Assembly (NCBI RefSeq): GCF_030272615.1
Contig: NC_081415.1
Coordinates: 187,676,270 to 187,740,269, forward strand
Direction: 5' to 3'
Length of the DNA: 64,000 nucleotides
From: Cryptomeria japonica
Lineage: Eukaryota; Streptophyta; Pinopsida; Cupressales; Cupressaceae
The notes under the pieces were generated by a model, which was given only the letters and a program-made list of their open reading frames with translations, had not been told where the DNA came from and did no database searches. A program made the translations under genes and the position numbers. Within the stretch, counting starts at the first letter, position 1. Every line of letters starts with the position of its first letter. This document shows positions 33,233-44,486 of this stretch, piece by piece.

Positions 33233-34388
33233 TGATATACATAAAGCACTAAGAGGGCAGGGGGTGAATCAGTGACAGTAAAAATAATACCACTTTAAAC
33301 ATAGACCGGTAAAGACAGTTAACCAACTTACTAAATAATATGCATGCAATCCAAAGTGATATTGAAGCATCCACAATAAGTAAAACAATCACCATAACAC
33401 AAGTGTTTATACGTGGAAAACCCAACTAGGAAAAACCACGGTGAGACGGGACTCACAAGTTAACTATTTGCAATAATAGGTAAATGACCAGTTAAGGTCT
33501 ACAAAGTGCTCTGCTCGGAGCAAATCTTGTTAAAGATCACAATGCCCTATTAGGAGTTGTACCCTATTAAAGGTAGTATCTTGTTAGGAGTAACCTCAAT
33601 AGAGGATTTCAAAACCCAAACTAATGGATCACTTGGTTAGAGGATTTGTACAAAAATCTTGTTAGAGCTTACCCAACTAGGGGATTTGACTATTGTAGTG
33701 ATTAGAAAATAATAGGTAGGGATGATCTAATAATAGCACATCTTGCTTGTATAGATCCTCTTTAGCTCACTCAATACTACATCACCGACTTACTCTGTAA
33801 TTTGCAACAACACGAACTTAGAACATCAACTATATCTCACATCATACAAAATAGTTCATCACAATGTCATTATATAGAGATTAGATTTCATGTCAGCTCA
33901 AGAACTCCATCACAATTTCCTAGGTTCAATGTATCTAGACAATCTTGCATAACACATCACAAATTGTTGCCAAATTTGTTGATTAGGGATAACTCATCAC
34001 GGTTGATGATAAATCATCACACAATCAGTGAAACTGATTGGAACACCAATATCAGTTAAGAATTAACCACATCAATCACATAAACCGATTGTCCTCCATT
34101 TGCTTCCTTGATGATCTCCTCACTATCTCCATAACTGGTGTTAATGACAACGACCAAAACTAATGTCATTATTGTATTCGGTTGTCTACACATACCAGTT
34201 ACACTCCTTCAAACTTGTTGAACTCCACTATACAAATGATAGTACCGGTTTGCAAACTTAAGACTTAGGAATAGTACTGGTTTGTCATGACTAAGATGAC
34301 CATTATAATGTGAACATATGTGTATGTGTGTGCCATCAAATGACAACACATAAAGTCATCCATTACAAAAATCATCATCAAGCCAACA
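33233..34388 (-). repeat. 3' LTR of E4 (1,156 bp)
   Basis: Minus strand starts TGTTGGCTTGATGATG at 34388. A TATATAAT box on the minus strand is at 33869-33876. The chain of CTTGTTAGAG-like motifs lies at 33525-33687, downstream of that box on the minus strand, so it would be in transcribed R/U5. Confidence 0.93.
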
Positions 34389-34401
34389 GTCTCCCCTTTG
34401 G
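34389..34401 (-). other. Polypurine tract of E4
   Basis: Minus strand CCAAAGGGGAGAC before TGTTGGC; the 13 bases upstream (ttgccatcaatgc) equal those of E1 and Copia C. 34402-35177 beyond it is decayed ORF2 tail and 3' untranslated sequence. Confidence 0.85.
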
Positions 34402-35177
34402 CATTGATGGCAACACTTAGAAAATTTTACAACTTTCCAACTAAGTGTGCTTACAAAAATTGTACATACAAATTTCTATATCTAATCCACATTAACAATA
34501 AATTTCTACTACCCAAATACAAACAAAATTTTCACATCACATACATATTTCTACTCCCCCTTTGACAACAATGCCAAATTGAAAAATAAAATACATATAT
34601 ATTAGATCAAAATTTACTTTAAAAACTACATATACATAAATATAAGAGTTTTTCTTGAGTTCTTTCAGAGATATCAGGTGCTTAACCTATTCACCATCAT
34701 AAACATCTAATTGATGTTGCATAACATCAACTGACTTGCCAAATGCTAAGGCTGAATCATGTAAAGGTATGTAAGAAGTACATATCCTCTCTAGTTCATG
34801 TTTTGTCTCTTCTCGTTTCTTCTTCAAATCATAAAAGAAAAATGAAATGTTAGAGGTATAGGCCAATATCCTTCCTCCAGTCTCAACAACACTTCTTAAA
34901 ATATATTTGTTGATAGATAGAGCATCTTCCCTTTGTCAATATCTGACACAAGTTGCTCTCCCATCTTCTTTATATAACTCTTCTTAGCTAAGGTTTGGGC
35001 TACATATTCAAGTGTTTTTAGTTGGTCATTAGTAGTAGCAATCAACTATCCAAGCCTTCCGATAGGGGTATTCACATTTCCAGTATCAGTCTTAGGTAGG
35101 AGACTTGACAAAATGTTAATAGCAATTTGTATTGTTTCAACTTCTTTCCTCTGTTATTTTAGCCTTTTCTTTTGAGC

Positions 35178-37558
35178 CTAAGATTGCATGTAAAAAGAAA
35201 TCTCCATGAGTTCAAATGCACTCATATCATCTACATTTAGAGACCCTTTAATACTTATAGTGTCATCCTCATCCTCAGCTTGTTGTATTTCCTTTTCTTT
35301 TTCCTTTTCATTTGTTTTATCTACTATCTTCTCCTCTATTTTCTCTTTCTCTTCATCCTTTTTCCTTTTAGGTTCCATCACTTCAACCTCTTTCTCAGGT
35401 TTCTCTTTCTCTACCTCTGTTTGTTTCTCCTATGAAACTGTAGTAACCTATGGCAGTTGAATATCAACTTGTTGTTCTTTCTCTGGTGGTGGTGGAACAA
35501 CCACACTAGGTTAATTAACCAATGTATTATTTGTTTTCTGTGTTTCATAAATGACCAATTGCAATACAGATTTCTTAACTGGTTCAATGATATTGCCATT
35601 TGTATCAATGGTGTCCTGAATTTCATCAATATCATCAATAAAGAAAATAGCCGATGGGGAATTGTATCATCCTTATTCTTAACAACATCTGGTGCAATAT
35701 TCTCTTCAACATTTAGCTCCGGTAGAGATCCAATCTCTGTTTGTGATTTCAATTGCTCATGCATCCTATGAATTCCTTTAGCAATTATGTGGGTATCATC
35801 TTCAACAGATTGTATCTTTCCAACCAATAGCTTCAATCTTCTTGCCTTATGATTAAATTGTCCTTTCAATTTATCAATCAATTCTAATAATTCATCTCTA
35901 GGTAATTTAGGAAAATATTGAATGAAAATTTTGTCAATGATTTCTTGATCTTGATCAACAACCACTTTCCACAAATTTATAAGAATAGAATACAAAGAAT
36001 CAAAGACATCATTTTCAATATCCTGAGGTAACTAATTGAATTGGCACAAATGATTGATTACCTCTTGAATAACTTGTTGTTTCTATCCATCATCAAAAGA
36101 ATCAAAATACACTTTCAAAATTAGTCATAGGCTTGAATGATATAACATTAATAGGAGTACTTTTCTTTGTTATTTCTCCTACTAATTTTTATTTCTTACC
36201 AGTTGCTTTCATCTTCTTAGGCTCCTCTTCAGTGTCAGTATCTTCAGAGTCTGCTTGAAGAATAAGTTGTCTACCTCTCTTCTTCATTGTAGGTTGTTTC
36301 ATTACATATACTTTGGGTTTCGGTTCCTTCCCAACTTGTAAACTTCTTGTCACTCTTGTACCAGTTGAAACTAAAGGTGCTTGCTCAACTTTCTTCTTCT
36401 TACCTTTAGCACTACTGGGTTGAGCATTACTGCTACAGTTTTCTCCTGGTATGTTCCTAGTCTTTTCTTCTTCTTATCCACTGGAGATGCCAAAAGGTTA
36501 TTGGCATATCCACTTAACAAGTCATAATTGAATTCGCAACTCATTTCTTCCATTTCATCTTCCCTGGGTTCAACGACCTCCATAAGACAAAAATTTGTGT
36601 TAACTGTGAAACAGATGTCTTTTGCAAAGTGTTTCACCACATCTTCAAGTAGCCTCAACCTCATGCTAATCTTCTTTTGGAACTCATTAAAATATTTGTT
36701 CATAGCAATAAGAAATGTGTTCTTTATACCCTTAATGTTGTTCTTGATTTGAGTTGTTACCAGTATGTCCTTCGACCATTGAATGTCACCAATTCCTGGT
36801 AGGAAATTATGAAAATAAAAGAATACACCAATAGAAAGTTGACCAAACTTGAACTTTTGACTATTGTCTTTTTTAATTGATTGCAAGTTCAACATCAATT
36901 GGCTCTTTATTTCTTCACATAGGTCATAATCTGCTTTCTCAGCAATCAACCTATAGGTTGTATGCACAACAATAGATGGCACATTGTTCATCATGCTGGA
37001 ATAAAATATCCTGCAACCAATTACCATAGTTGCAAGTTAGACTGTTGGGTCTTTAATGTTAGTGACTAAAAATACACGACCGTCAGAGGTGGTCTGATTT
37101 AGTGTAGTCACAGTCTCTTTTAAAAATTTCCTTAGCTTTGGAACTTCGTTGGTTTGCCAAAAACTAGTCATTGCATGAATTGCTTCCTTCATGATTGTGT
37201 GTGACCTATTAGGGTACATATTCTCTCCATGCACATAACTAAGAATTATCCTAACATGTTCCTCTTCAAAATCTTCAAGAAAGTATGTTGCATTATGAAA
37301 ACCTTTTTCATAAACCCTGATGTACGTGGGGTTGATTTTTCCATTCTTATCACACAAGGATTTGGGTTGACAATAAATTGATAGTGATCCTAGATATTCA
37401 ATTTTATAGTCAATGTAACTAGATAAATCACCTTTAATCATAACACCATCAGGAACTTGAGAGAATGCAATGTATGATACTATTTTAACAGATTCCATAG
37501 ACTCCATAGGTTTAGCAGTAATCATAAGTCTCTCAGATTGCTTAGACAATGATGCCAT
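35178..37558 (-). pseudogene. E4 ORF2: unknown large protein, decayed
   Basis: Homologue of E1 ORF2. The ATG at 37558 has the same context (gatgccatgat on the plus strand) and start residues MAS. Shared blocks: RIILSYVHGEN near 37225, a TSDGR segment near 37080, YDLCEEIKSQL near 36905, the KFKFGQLS segment near 36835, and an RLRLLEDVVKHFAKDICF segment near 36610-36665. The middle has basic stretches and the C-terminal third coiled-coil blocks (35411-35995 and 35178-35381, in different frames). Remnants continue to about 34690. Stops near 37037 and 36371 and a frameshift near 35400 disable it. No known domain is recognised; position downstream of gag recalls env-like ORFs of some plant elements, but no membrane segment is seen. 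Confidence 0.7.
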
Positions 37559-38023
37559 GATAGATAAACTTGATTTGAGAGAGATTAACAAAAGAATACA
37601 TTAATCCCTTTGTTCTAGTAGGGTTTCCGGTTGCTCTCTCAAATGCATGCCAGTTTCGCCTTCTCCAATCTTCGAATCTAGTTCAACTTTAGATTCTTCT
37701 TTTCTTTTCTCTACGGGTGCTCAAAAATTCTTCTTCGAATGCAATTAGGGTAAAAATAACTTGGTAAAACTCACTTTTATAAACTTACCCACTGCATTAA
37801 ATGCACAACCAGTAGGGTAACAAAACCTAATATATCACTTAACAAACTCACTTGCTTACACCGATAGGTATATAGCCAATTGGTAATCATATAGAAAATG
37901 GATAGATAATGATATCAAGAATTCCCACAGAATAACTCAAAATGCAAAAATCTCTTACCATACACTCTTCAGGGGTGCGGAAGTAGATTTACCACTATGC
38001 TGCCCTTAGGCATGTTGAAAGGC

Positions 38024-38280
38024 TTAATTCACTGGTTCAGTATTCTTCACACTACGTGAAGGGTTAGATTCTTCTGCAGGATTGTCCTCACTCTTCTTCT
38101 TCCAAATTTTGTTCATCTCCTCTCTAGTTTCCTCAATATTTACCTTCTTCTTACCTTTCAAATCTACATAATGGTTAACCAGTTTGTTCTTCCAGGTTCT
38201 ACAAAATGTCACCATGTGTCCTGGTTTGTGAAAATGATAGCAGGCCATCCCAGATGCTCTCCATGGTCCTACATTCAGTG
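38024..38280 (-). pseudogene. gag: E4 gag, 3' segment with last zinc knuckle
   Basis: CYHFHKPGHMVTFC at about 38195-38245 is a CCHC knuckle whose second Cys is now His. It is in the frame predicted by removing E5 and its duplication (7,699 bases) from the upstream gag frame. A Lys/Glu-rich tail follows to a stop at 38024. Confidence 0.75.
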
Positions 38281-39064
38281 AAAATTTTAGTGGCTAATAT
38301 TCGCCAATTGGCTATTTTTTGAAATTTGGGAATCATGATTTGGCTAATAAGTTCATCTTTTAAGGTGACTTGAATTGCCATGTTTTTATAAATTTTTATT
38401 TTAGTGTTATTTAATTCGCCTAAGAATTTTTTTTTAGGTTTTTTTTTTACTCAAAGATTCACCACAATATTCAATACATGATTGCATCATATTCGCCAAC
38501 ATTTTCTTTTATTGTAAAAATCTAAATTAATTCACGAATAATATATCATAATTATTAGTACTATAGGGTTAATCAACAATATTTCGTTGCCACCATTGAT
38601 TTAAAATATAATCTAATAACCTTCATTGTATTCTATGAGGTAAAGTGTACCTACAAGTTGTAATGGCCTCAATGAAAATTAATTGTCTAAAAGCAACTTT
38701 TGGCCCCATGAGTATTACAAATTGTTGGTACATTTTATCTCACAAAATACAAAAAGGGCTATTAGATTATTTTAAGTTTATGGTAGAAACTAAATAAAGT
38801 AGATTCTACCCCTTAAACTCATTAATGATTTCCACCTTCAGGCCTTTACTTTTCTATGAAAAACTATTTTTTAAATGAAAGGATTTACTATAGTAATTAA
38901 TGCATACTCTTATTATTTTCCAAGATTCGCCAATATTTTCTATCAAAAAAATTGATATAAAAAAATTCGCCAATATAATTAATATATTTATTTTAAGAAA
39001 GGAAAGATTCGTCAATTAAAATAATAATAATTTTTTCAAAAATTTAATTATTCGCCAAGATTTT
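38281..39064. mobile_element. AT-rich insertion with recurrent TTCGCCAA, possible DNA element
   Basis: About 780 bases, much more AT-rich than the gag around it and without coding content. ttcgccaa or a near form occurs near 38300, 38416, 38490, 38926, 38968 and 39050. The left end (aaaattttagtggctaatatt) and right end (aattattcgccaagatttt) are imperfect inverted repeats of about 20 bases. Gag-like text flanks both sides. I could not find a target duplication, so the class is open. Confidence 0.45.
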
Positions 39065-39135
39065 ATATAATTTTTTGAGAGGGGGTTTCTTAAAGTTATC
39101 ACTGCCTGCATTACCTCTTCGAGTTCTCCTTCTAT
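39065..39135 (-). pseudogene. gag: E4 gag sliver between AT-rich insert and E5
   Basis: About 70 bases in the predicted gag frame encode a basic segment (RRRTRRGNAGSDNFKKPP). This continues the knuckle cut by E5 at 46840. Confidence 0.55.
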
Positions 39136-39140
39136 AGTTC
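39136..39140. repeat. Target site duplication of E5, left (AGTTC)
   Basis: AGTTC, repeated at 46835-46839. Confidence 0.95.
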
Positions 39141-40337
39141 TGTAAAGCGGAAAATTTCGAGCGAACCCTAAGTTGTTCCCCCCACCACTCCAAGGAGAGA
39201 GAAAGGGGGTCACTAGGGTTGACGGTTTTCACTTAGGGGAGACTTTACATTCAAAAGAGGGGTTGAAACCCACAAGATCCAATCCCACACAATGCAAGAT
39301 TGGATTCTAAATGAGTTTCAAGGGTTAAGACAGCAAGGCTACCCTCTTTTGTAAAGAATGTAGATAGAAGGATTAAGCTAGGAACACATGAAAAGTGAGA
39401 AAGATTCACTTATAAACAGAGATAGGAATATAGGATGAAGCTGCGGACCTGGAATTAGCAGTAAAATGTCGAGACGGAGCTGTCCTGCAAATTTGAGCGA
39501 AAGTTGACGGGACGATGGCGCCCGGCATGCACACGATCCTCCGAAAAATCCGCGAAATGAAGGGGGATCTGTTCGTCTCTGCACAAGGATTCTAGATCTT
39601 CAATTACAGCTGCATACCTGCAACCTACACACAGAAAAGAGAGGATGATTGGGGGGTTAGGGATTAGGGGTTTGCCCTTAGGTCAAACCCCAGTTTTGGA
39701 ATTAACCAAGAAATGAGAAATGTTGTAAATGTAAATGATTGTAATGTAATAAAGTACCAATACCTTGTTGTAAGAATGTTTGTATTCTTACATGCGAAGG
39801 TGTAAATGTTATTGTATGTTGTATGTTGTAAGTGGTATGTGATCTCCTCTTCAATGGTTGAATCCTTGTCTTGAATGCAACACTTAGCCTTGAATGGAGA
39901 CTTAGAATGATCAATTGCTTGAAGGAATGCTTGAATGCTTGAATGCTTGAATGTTTGAGTATCGCTTCCACCTCCTTTTCATCTTCCTTTCTGGGAGAGG
40001 AAAAGTAGTTTATATACTTGCCAATTAGGGTTAAAAGACTGATTTTCCTGACCTTAGGCCGACCTAGGAAGATTATTTTCCAATTTGCAAACATAAAGAC
40101 CTGAGACCCAAAAGAGACCAGGCCCAAAAATAGGGCCAGGGACCAGGGCACTGGGTGCCATGGTCCCACCTCCAAGGACAACAGGGTGCAAGGAGGATCA
40201 GGCCAGGGTGCTGAAAAATGCAGTTTTTGATGTCATGAACAAGTTTCGGGGTCTCCATTCAGGTTCAGTGTTGTATCGCCATCGTGAAGACCCAAATGCG
40301 GTCGAAATTGCAAGTGTCACAATTTTAGGACACTACA
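39141..40337 (-). repeat. 3' LTR of E5 (1,197 bp)
   Basis: Plus-strand edges tgtaaagc and cactaca. It carries a near-perfect stem-loop at 40139-40167. Confidence 0.94.
40139..40167. other. Stem-loop in E5 3' LTR
   Basis: Arms GGGACCA and TGGTCCC enclose a second pair of arms, GGCAC and GTGCC, around a TGG loop, with one mismatch between the two stems. The other LTR has the same structure at 46636-46664 with GGCGC and GCGCC inner arms. Confidence 0.8.
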
Positions 40338-40350
40338 TTTAGCCCCCACT
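40338..40350 (-). other. Polypurine tract of E5
   Basis: Minus strand AGTGGGGGCTAAA directly before the 3' LTR. Confidence 0.88.
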
Positions 40351-41080
40351 TTAGCGGGAGTATAAGCATACGCTCATACTTTTGGTAAAGTACAAGGAAA
40401 CAACATTGAAAGACTTTCACCACGTCAAGGAGGCAAGATACGCCAAGCCCCCAGTGGACTAAGGATCTTACAACTTCGATTGACAAAGTAAAAGGGAAGA
40501 TCACGAGGGAGAACCATGACTGTCAGTAGTAAGGTTCCCTCACTATGAGTCATGCAAGAAAAATACCAAAAATTTTCAAGGCAAAGCTAAGTTCGCCAAG
40601 AAATTTTCAAGTATCCTGAAGGGATAGACGGGGTGTATGCCCCCCTATGTTAAAGCGATCGCACACGCCTCAACGGGGGTGATTGCTTTAAGGTAGTGAT
40701 ACACATAAGAAATGAGAAGGGAAAGGAGCACGTTATCACAAAGATTTAGCCCCCAAGTGTGAGATAAACCCAAGGATAATAGACACAAAACACGAATCAC
40801 GAGGTGACTTCGCTTTCCTCAGGGTCAGTATGCTATATGATAATTCATGTATATCATATGTATGTATGCATAATTGTTCTTCATTCCCCAATCAAGGAAG
40901 GTCACCTAGAAGAAGGGAACACATGTGTCTTTTGACTCAACATGAGAGAGACCAAAAGAGATCTCAATGCTTTGCATCATCCTCAAGTAGACAACACTAA
41001 GGACAATGAATAGAAGAATGAGAATAACACATAGAAGAAGTAACAATAGAGAGGAGGAGAGAGTTTTCTATGCTAATGAA
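40351..41080. other. E5 3' untranslated interior
   Basis: About 730 bases between the protease ORF and the polypurine tract. No gene or repeat that I can support. Confidence 0.6.
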
Positions 41081-42559
41081 CTAGTCTAGCACATCATCTA
41101 CCCCCCGATCTTGCTGATCAATATTTCGGGAAGGCAGGGAACACGCTAGAGGAGGAAAATCCAACACAGCAAATGGAGCTATCACAAGATCCAAACAAGG
41201 GCTATGTTCATGTTCCAAGCCACGTTGTTCTTGTCTAGGAGCTAGGATAAGTGCTTTAGAAAATTCATTAGATAAATGGTTATCAACATCAACATATTCA
41301 TATTCACTATCAGAAGTAAGAGAAGTAACATTTTCATCATGAATAACATTTTCATCTATATCATCATCAAGATTTATAAAAATAGGATCTTTAACTCGCA
41401 CAGGATCAAGACCATCATGCATCTTATGTTTAGGAGATATTGGAGAAAATGGAATAATGCTTGTTGAAGGTGTTTTTGGGGATTGCAAAGTTTGAGAAGC
41501 AGCTGCCTGAGCTCTAAGACGACGCTTTCGTCGGCATTCATGCGCAGAACGATTTCGTCTAGTCTTAGTAGGAAGTGGAGAAGATTGAGGAGAAGGAATG
41601 TTCTCATCCTTATCACTTGGGTGTTTAGGTTGTGGTCTCTTAGGCTGGGTAATAGGAGAAGAGGAAGGAGGAGGAACTACTCCATATAAAGGAGGAATAT
41701 TTGGTTTAGGAAGGAGACCAAGTCCATCATGACGAGGAGGTATAGGTCTACTTTTAGAAAGTTTGTTAGATATAGACATAGTCACATCCATAGGAATGGG
41801 TTGGGAATCTTCTTTAGGAAAGACATTAGTTTTATCTTTCAAAGGAAGAACTTCCTTCTCAAGAACGATAGGAATATCAAGTTTGGGTGTTCTAGGTTCA
41901 CTTAGAGATAGGATCATATCTATTTTCCACTTTTGATAAGATTTGAAAAGATGATCACTTCGCGGAGGAAGAGATTGGAATTGTTTAGGCCAAAAATAAT
42001 CAATAGGAACACTAGAAGTTCTTTCAGCTGGTTTAAAGAGACTATGATTGACAGTAACAACTTCACCATTATGGGGAAATTTCAAACATTTGTGAATAGG
42101 AGAAGCAATAGCTTTAATGGAAGATAGCCAAAGATAGCCTAGCTTCACACGAAATTGTTCAGATGAAGGAATAATAGCAAAGTTCACATCAAGGGATTTG
42201 TTATGGACCTCAATAGGTAATGTAATAGAACCAATTGCAGGAGAAGAAAATGCATCAAATAATTTCACAACCACATCTGTTTTGTCATAGATCACTTGAT
42301 TCAATTGCAAAGTAAAAAGAAATTCCTCAGTAATAACATTAACCATGCAAGCAGGATCAATAAGCACTCCACGACAAGGTGTATTCTTGACTTTTGCAAC
42401 TATGTATAAAGGACCATCAGGTGCCCTGATAGTTTCATTAGAATCAAATGTGATGGAAGGTTCTTTAGGGTTTTCTTGCTTCTCTACAAAGTTAATCACA
42501 TTCGGAGTCATAGACACAAGACCATCAGATGAGAAAGAGGAATCATTAGTCTCAATCAC
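41081..42559 (-). CDS. pro: E5 protease-like protein with long Pro/Ser-rich tail
   Basis: Open for 492 codons. Residues about 47-180 align with Tat-type retropepsins: a PLYIVAKV strand, the active-site region LIDPACMVNVI (residues 67-77), then LGYLWLSSIKAIAS and CLKFPHNG. The active site is abnormal: D68 is present but the following T/S/G-G is replaced by Pro-Ala, so cleavage activity is doubtful. After residue 190 comes about 300 residues of Pro-, Ser- and Lys-rich low-complexity sequence with an acidic stretch. No G-patch or RT follows. That this frame is open while gag is broken may be chance. Confidence 0.72.
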   Translation of the reverse strand: MIETNDSSFSSDGLVSMTPNVINFVEKQENPKEPSITFDSNETIRAPDGPLYIVAKVKNTPCRGVLIDPACMVNVITEEFLFTLQLNQVIYDKTDVVVKLFDAFSSPAIGSITLPIEVHNKSLDVNFAIIPSSEQFRVKLGYLWLSSIKAIASPIHKCLKFPHNGEVVTVNHSLFKPAERTSSVPIDYFWPKQFQSLPPRSDHLFKSYQKWKIDMILSLSEPRTPKLDIPIVLEKEVLPLKDKTNVFPKEDSQPIPMDVTMSISNKLSKSRPIPPRHDGLGLLPKPNIPPLYGVVPPPSSSPITQPKRPQPKHPSDKDENIPSPQSSPLPTKTRRNRSAHECRRKRRLRAQAAASQTLQSPKTPSTSIIPFSPISPKHKMHDGLDPVRVKDPIFINLDDDIDENVIHDENVTSLTSDSEYEYVDVDNHLSNEFSKALILAPRQEQRGLEHEHSPCLDLVIAPFAVLDFPPLACSLPSRNIDQQDRGVDDVLD

Positions 42560-42604
42560 ATTAGAGGTATGAGAAGGTAATGGATCAGTAAAAATCTTAA
42601 GATT

Positions 42605-44486
42605 TTAGTTAGGAGGAGCTACAGATGTGTTGCCTTTATCATTCACTCCTGAAACAGAGATAGTATTATTATCAATCAAATCTTGAATTTTACCCTTTAA
42701 AGCAAAACATTTTTTAGTATCATGCCCAGGTTGACGATGAAATTGACAAAAAGATTTGTTATCAAAATAGGGTGAATTAATCTTTGCAGGATCTATTTGC
42801 CTTATAGGAGGAAGAGTAAGCACATTTGTTCCAATAACTTATTCATGATACTATGCAATGATTCATTCAAAGGAGTAAACTTTCTTTCTTTCTTGAAAAA
42901 CTTAGAAATAGGATGCACACCTGATGCTGCATTCAATTTGTTGTTGATGATGTTTTCATTGAATTTAACGGACTCTCTGTTTGGTTTAAACTTCCCAAAT
43001 GGTTGTTGACTACTATCACCCTTATCACTAGGAGCCATAGGATTTGCTTGTTCCATTTGACTCACAGTCAGTTGATAATTGTGAAGAGTTGCACACAACT
43101 ATTGGAAAGAAGTAAACTCAAAAAATAGAAGTTTGTCTCGAATATCTTTTTGTAAATTAGAAATAAAGATTCTTTGAATATCATTGTCAGGTACTGGAAA
43201 AGAAATTTGAGCATACAAATGCTTATATCTACCAATGAAATCAGTCACTTTTTCTTTAACACCTTGTTTACAATGCATTAAATCAATCAAAGTAACTTTA
43301 GGACTTATATTATTTTGAAATTGTTGAATAAAAGCATTTGCAAGTTGTTCGGAAGAGTAATAGAATAAGAAGGCAATGAGCAATACCATTGTAGGGCTTT
43401 GTCTCTTAATGTTCTAGTAAACAGTTTTGCAAGCAACCTTTGGTCATAAGCAAAATTGGTACATATTGTTTGAAAAGTCTTAACATGTGTTAGAGGATCA
43501 CCTTTACCATTATAAAGCTCCAAATGCGGGATTTCAACATGTTTAGGAGGGATAGCTTGAACAATGTCAAGAGAAAGTGGGCTCGCAACATCAAATGTGG
43601 GCACGTTAAACTTAGCTTGATTCATAGAGGCAATTTGTTGCTGTAAAGAAGAGACAGTTTGTGCAAGATTGTTAATGGTCGCTTCAGTCGAAAAATTCAT
43701 ATTAGACGTGTTAAATTGAGATGGAGGTATTATGTTATTGAAAGAAGGTATTGATTGAGAGTAAGGTGGCGGGACACTATGATGGTTAGTCATAGGAGAT
43801 GAGTGGAAAGGAGGAACACTACAAGGAGGAATGGAATGGTTAAACGAATTGCGCCCTTGCATCATGTTCATTTGTGGAGATGTAATAGGGACACTCATTG
43901 AAGGAATGAATGAAGAATTTTGATTGAATGAAGGAAGAGGGTTTATTGAAGAGGAAGGATTGCCCCCATGACTAGTGATCATAGGGGGAATGTCTTGTAT
44001 AGAAGTAGTCATTATGTTTGATGTAAAAGTAGGTATGCTAGCAATAGAAGTTGTCAAAGGAATAGAATGATTGACTTGAGTAGGAGGTTGTGTATAACCC
44101 AAAGTTTCGGCACAACTCTTCATAGGCATCACATTCGAATCCACAATGTGTGCAATACAACGCAAAATATCAATTCCATTCTTATCACTTTGAACCATAC
44201 GTTTTAAACCCTCAATTAATGAAAGAGCTTGACTATCGGGATACTCTTGAGACATCCATTGCTGAAAATCATCAAATTGGTTATCTAATTTTGAAAGTTG
44301 TTCTACAGAAACCTCATGGAGAGCTTCTTCATCATTAGGAGGATTAGAGGAATTACCCATGTCCTTGTTAAAAAGGCTATTCAAATTAGGTTCCATCTCC
44401 TCAGTAATTAAACCTTGGAAAGACTTAATTCTACGGCTTCGTCTAATGGGAATAGTGTAAGTAGGGCTTATTGTTGTAAAACTCAT
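42605..44486 (-). pseudogene. gag: E5 gag, frameshifted
   Basis: Starts at ATG 44486. About 290 residues of Ser/Pro/Asn-rich linker lead to a short coiled coil and the capsid core (HLELYNGKGDPLTHVKTF near 43480-43530, ALQWYCSLPSYS near 43390-43430). The frame shifts near 43390 and again between 43098 and 42823, and a stop lies at 43099. The capsid continues as FIGRYKHLYAQISF near 43210 and FISNLQKD near 43160. The zinc element CQFHRQPGHDTKKC (C-x2-H-x4-H-x4-C) is near 42715-42755, the same variant as in E2 and E3. Confidence 0.83.

Noticed and set aside
39044-39232. Minus-strand frame of 62 codons crossing the E5 LTR edge
   Set aside because: As a whole it is a chimera of LTR and gag text; only the part left of 39136 is taken as E4 gag. 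The same opening text recurs in the other LTR at 45757.
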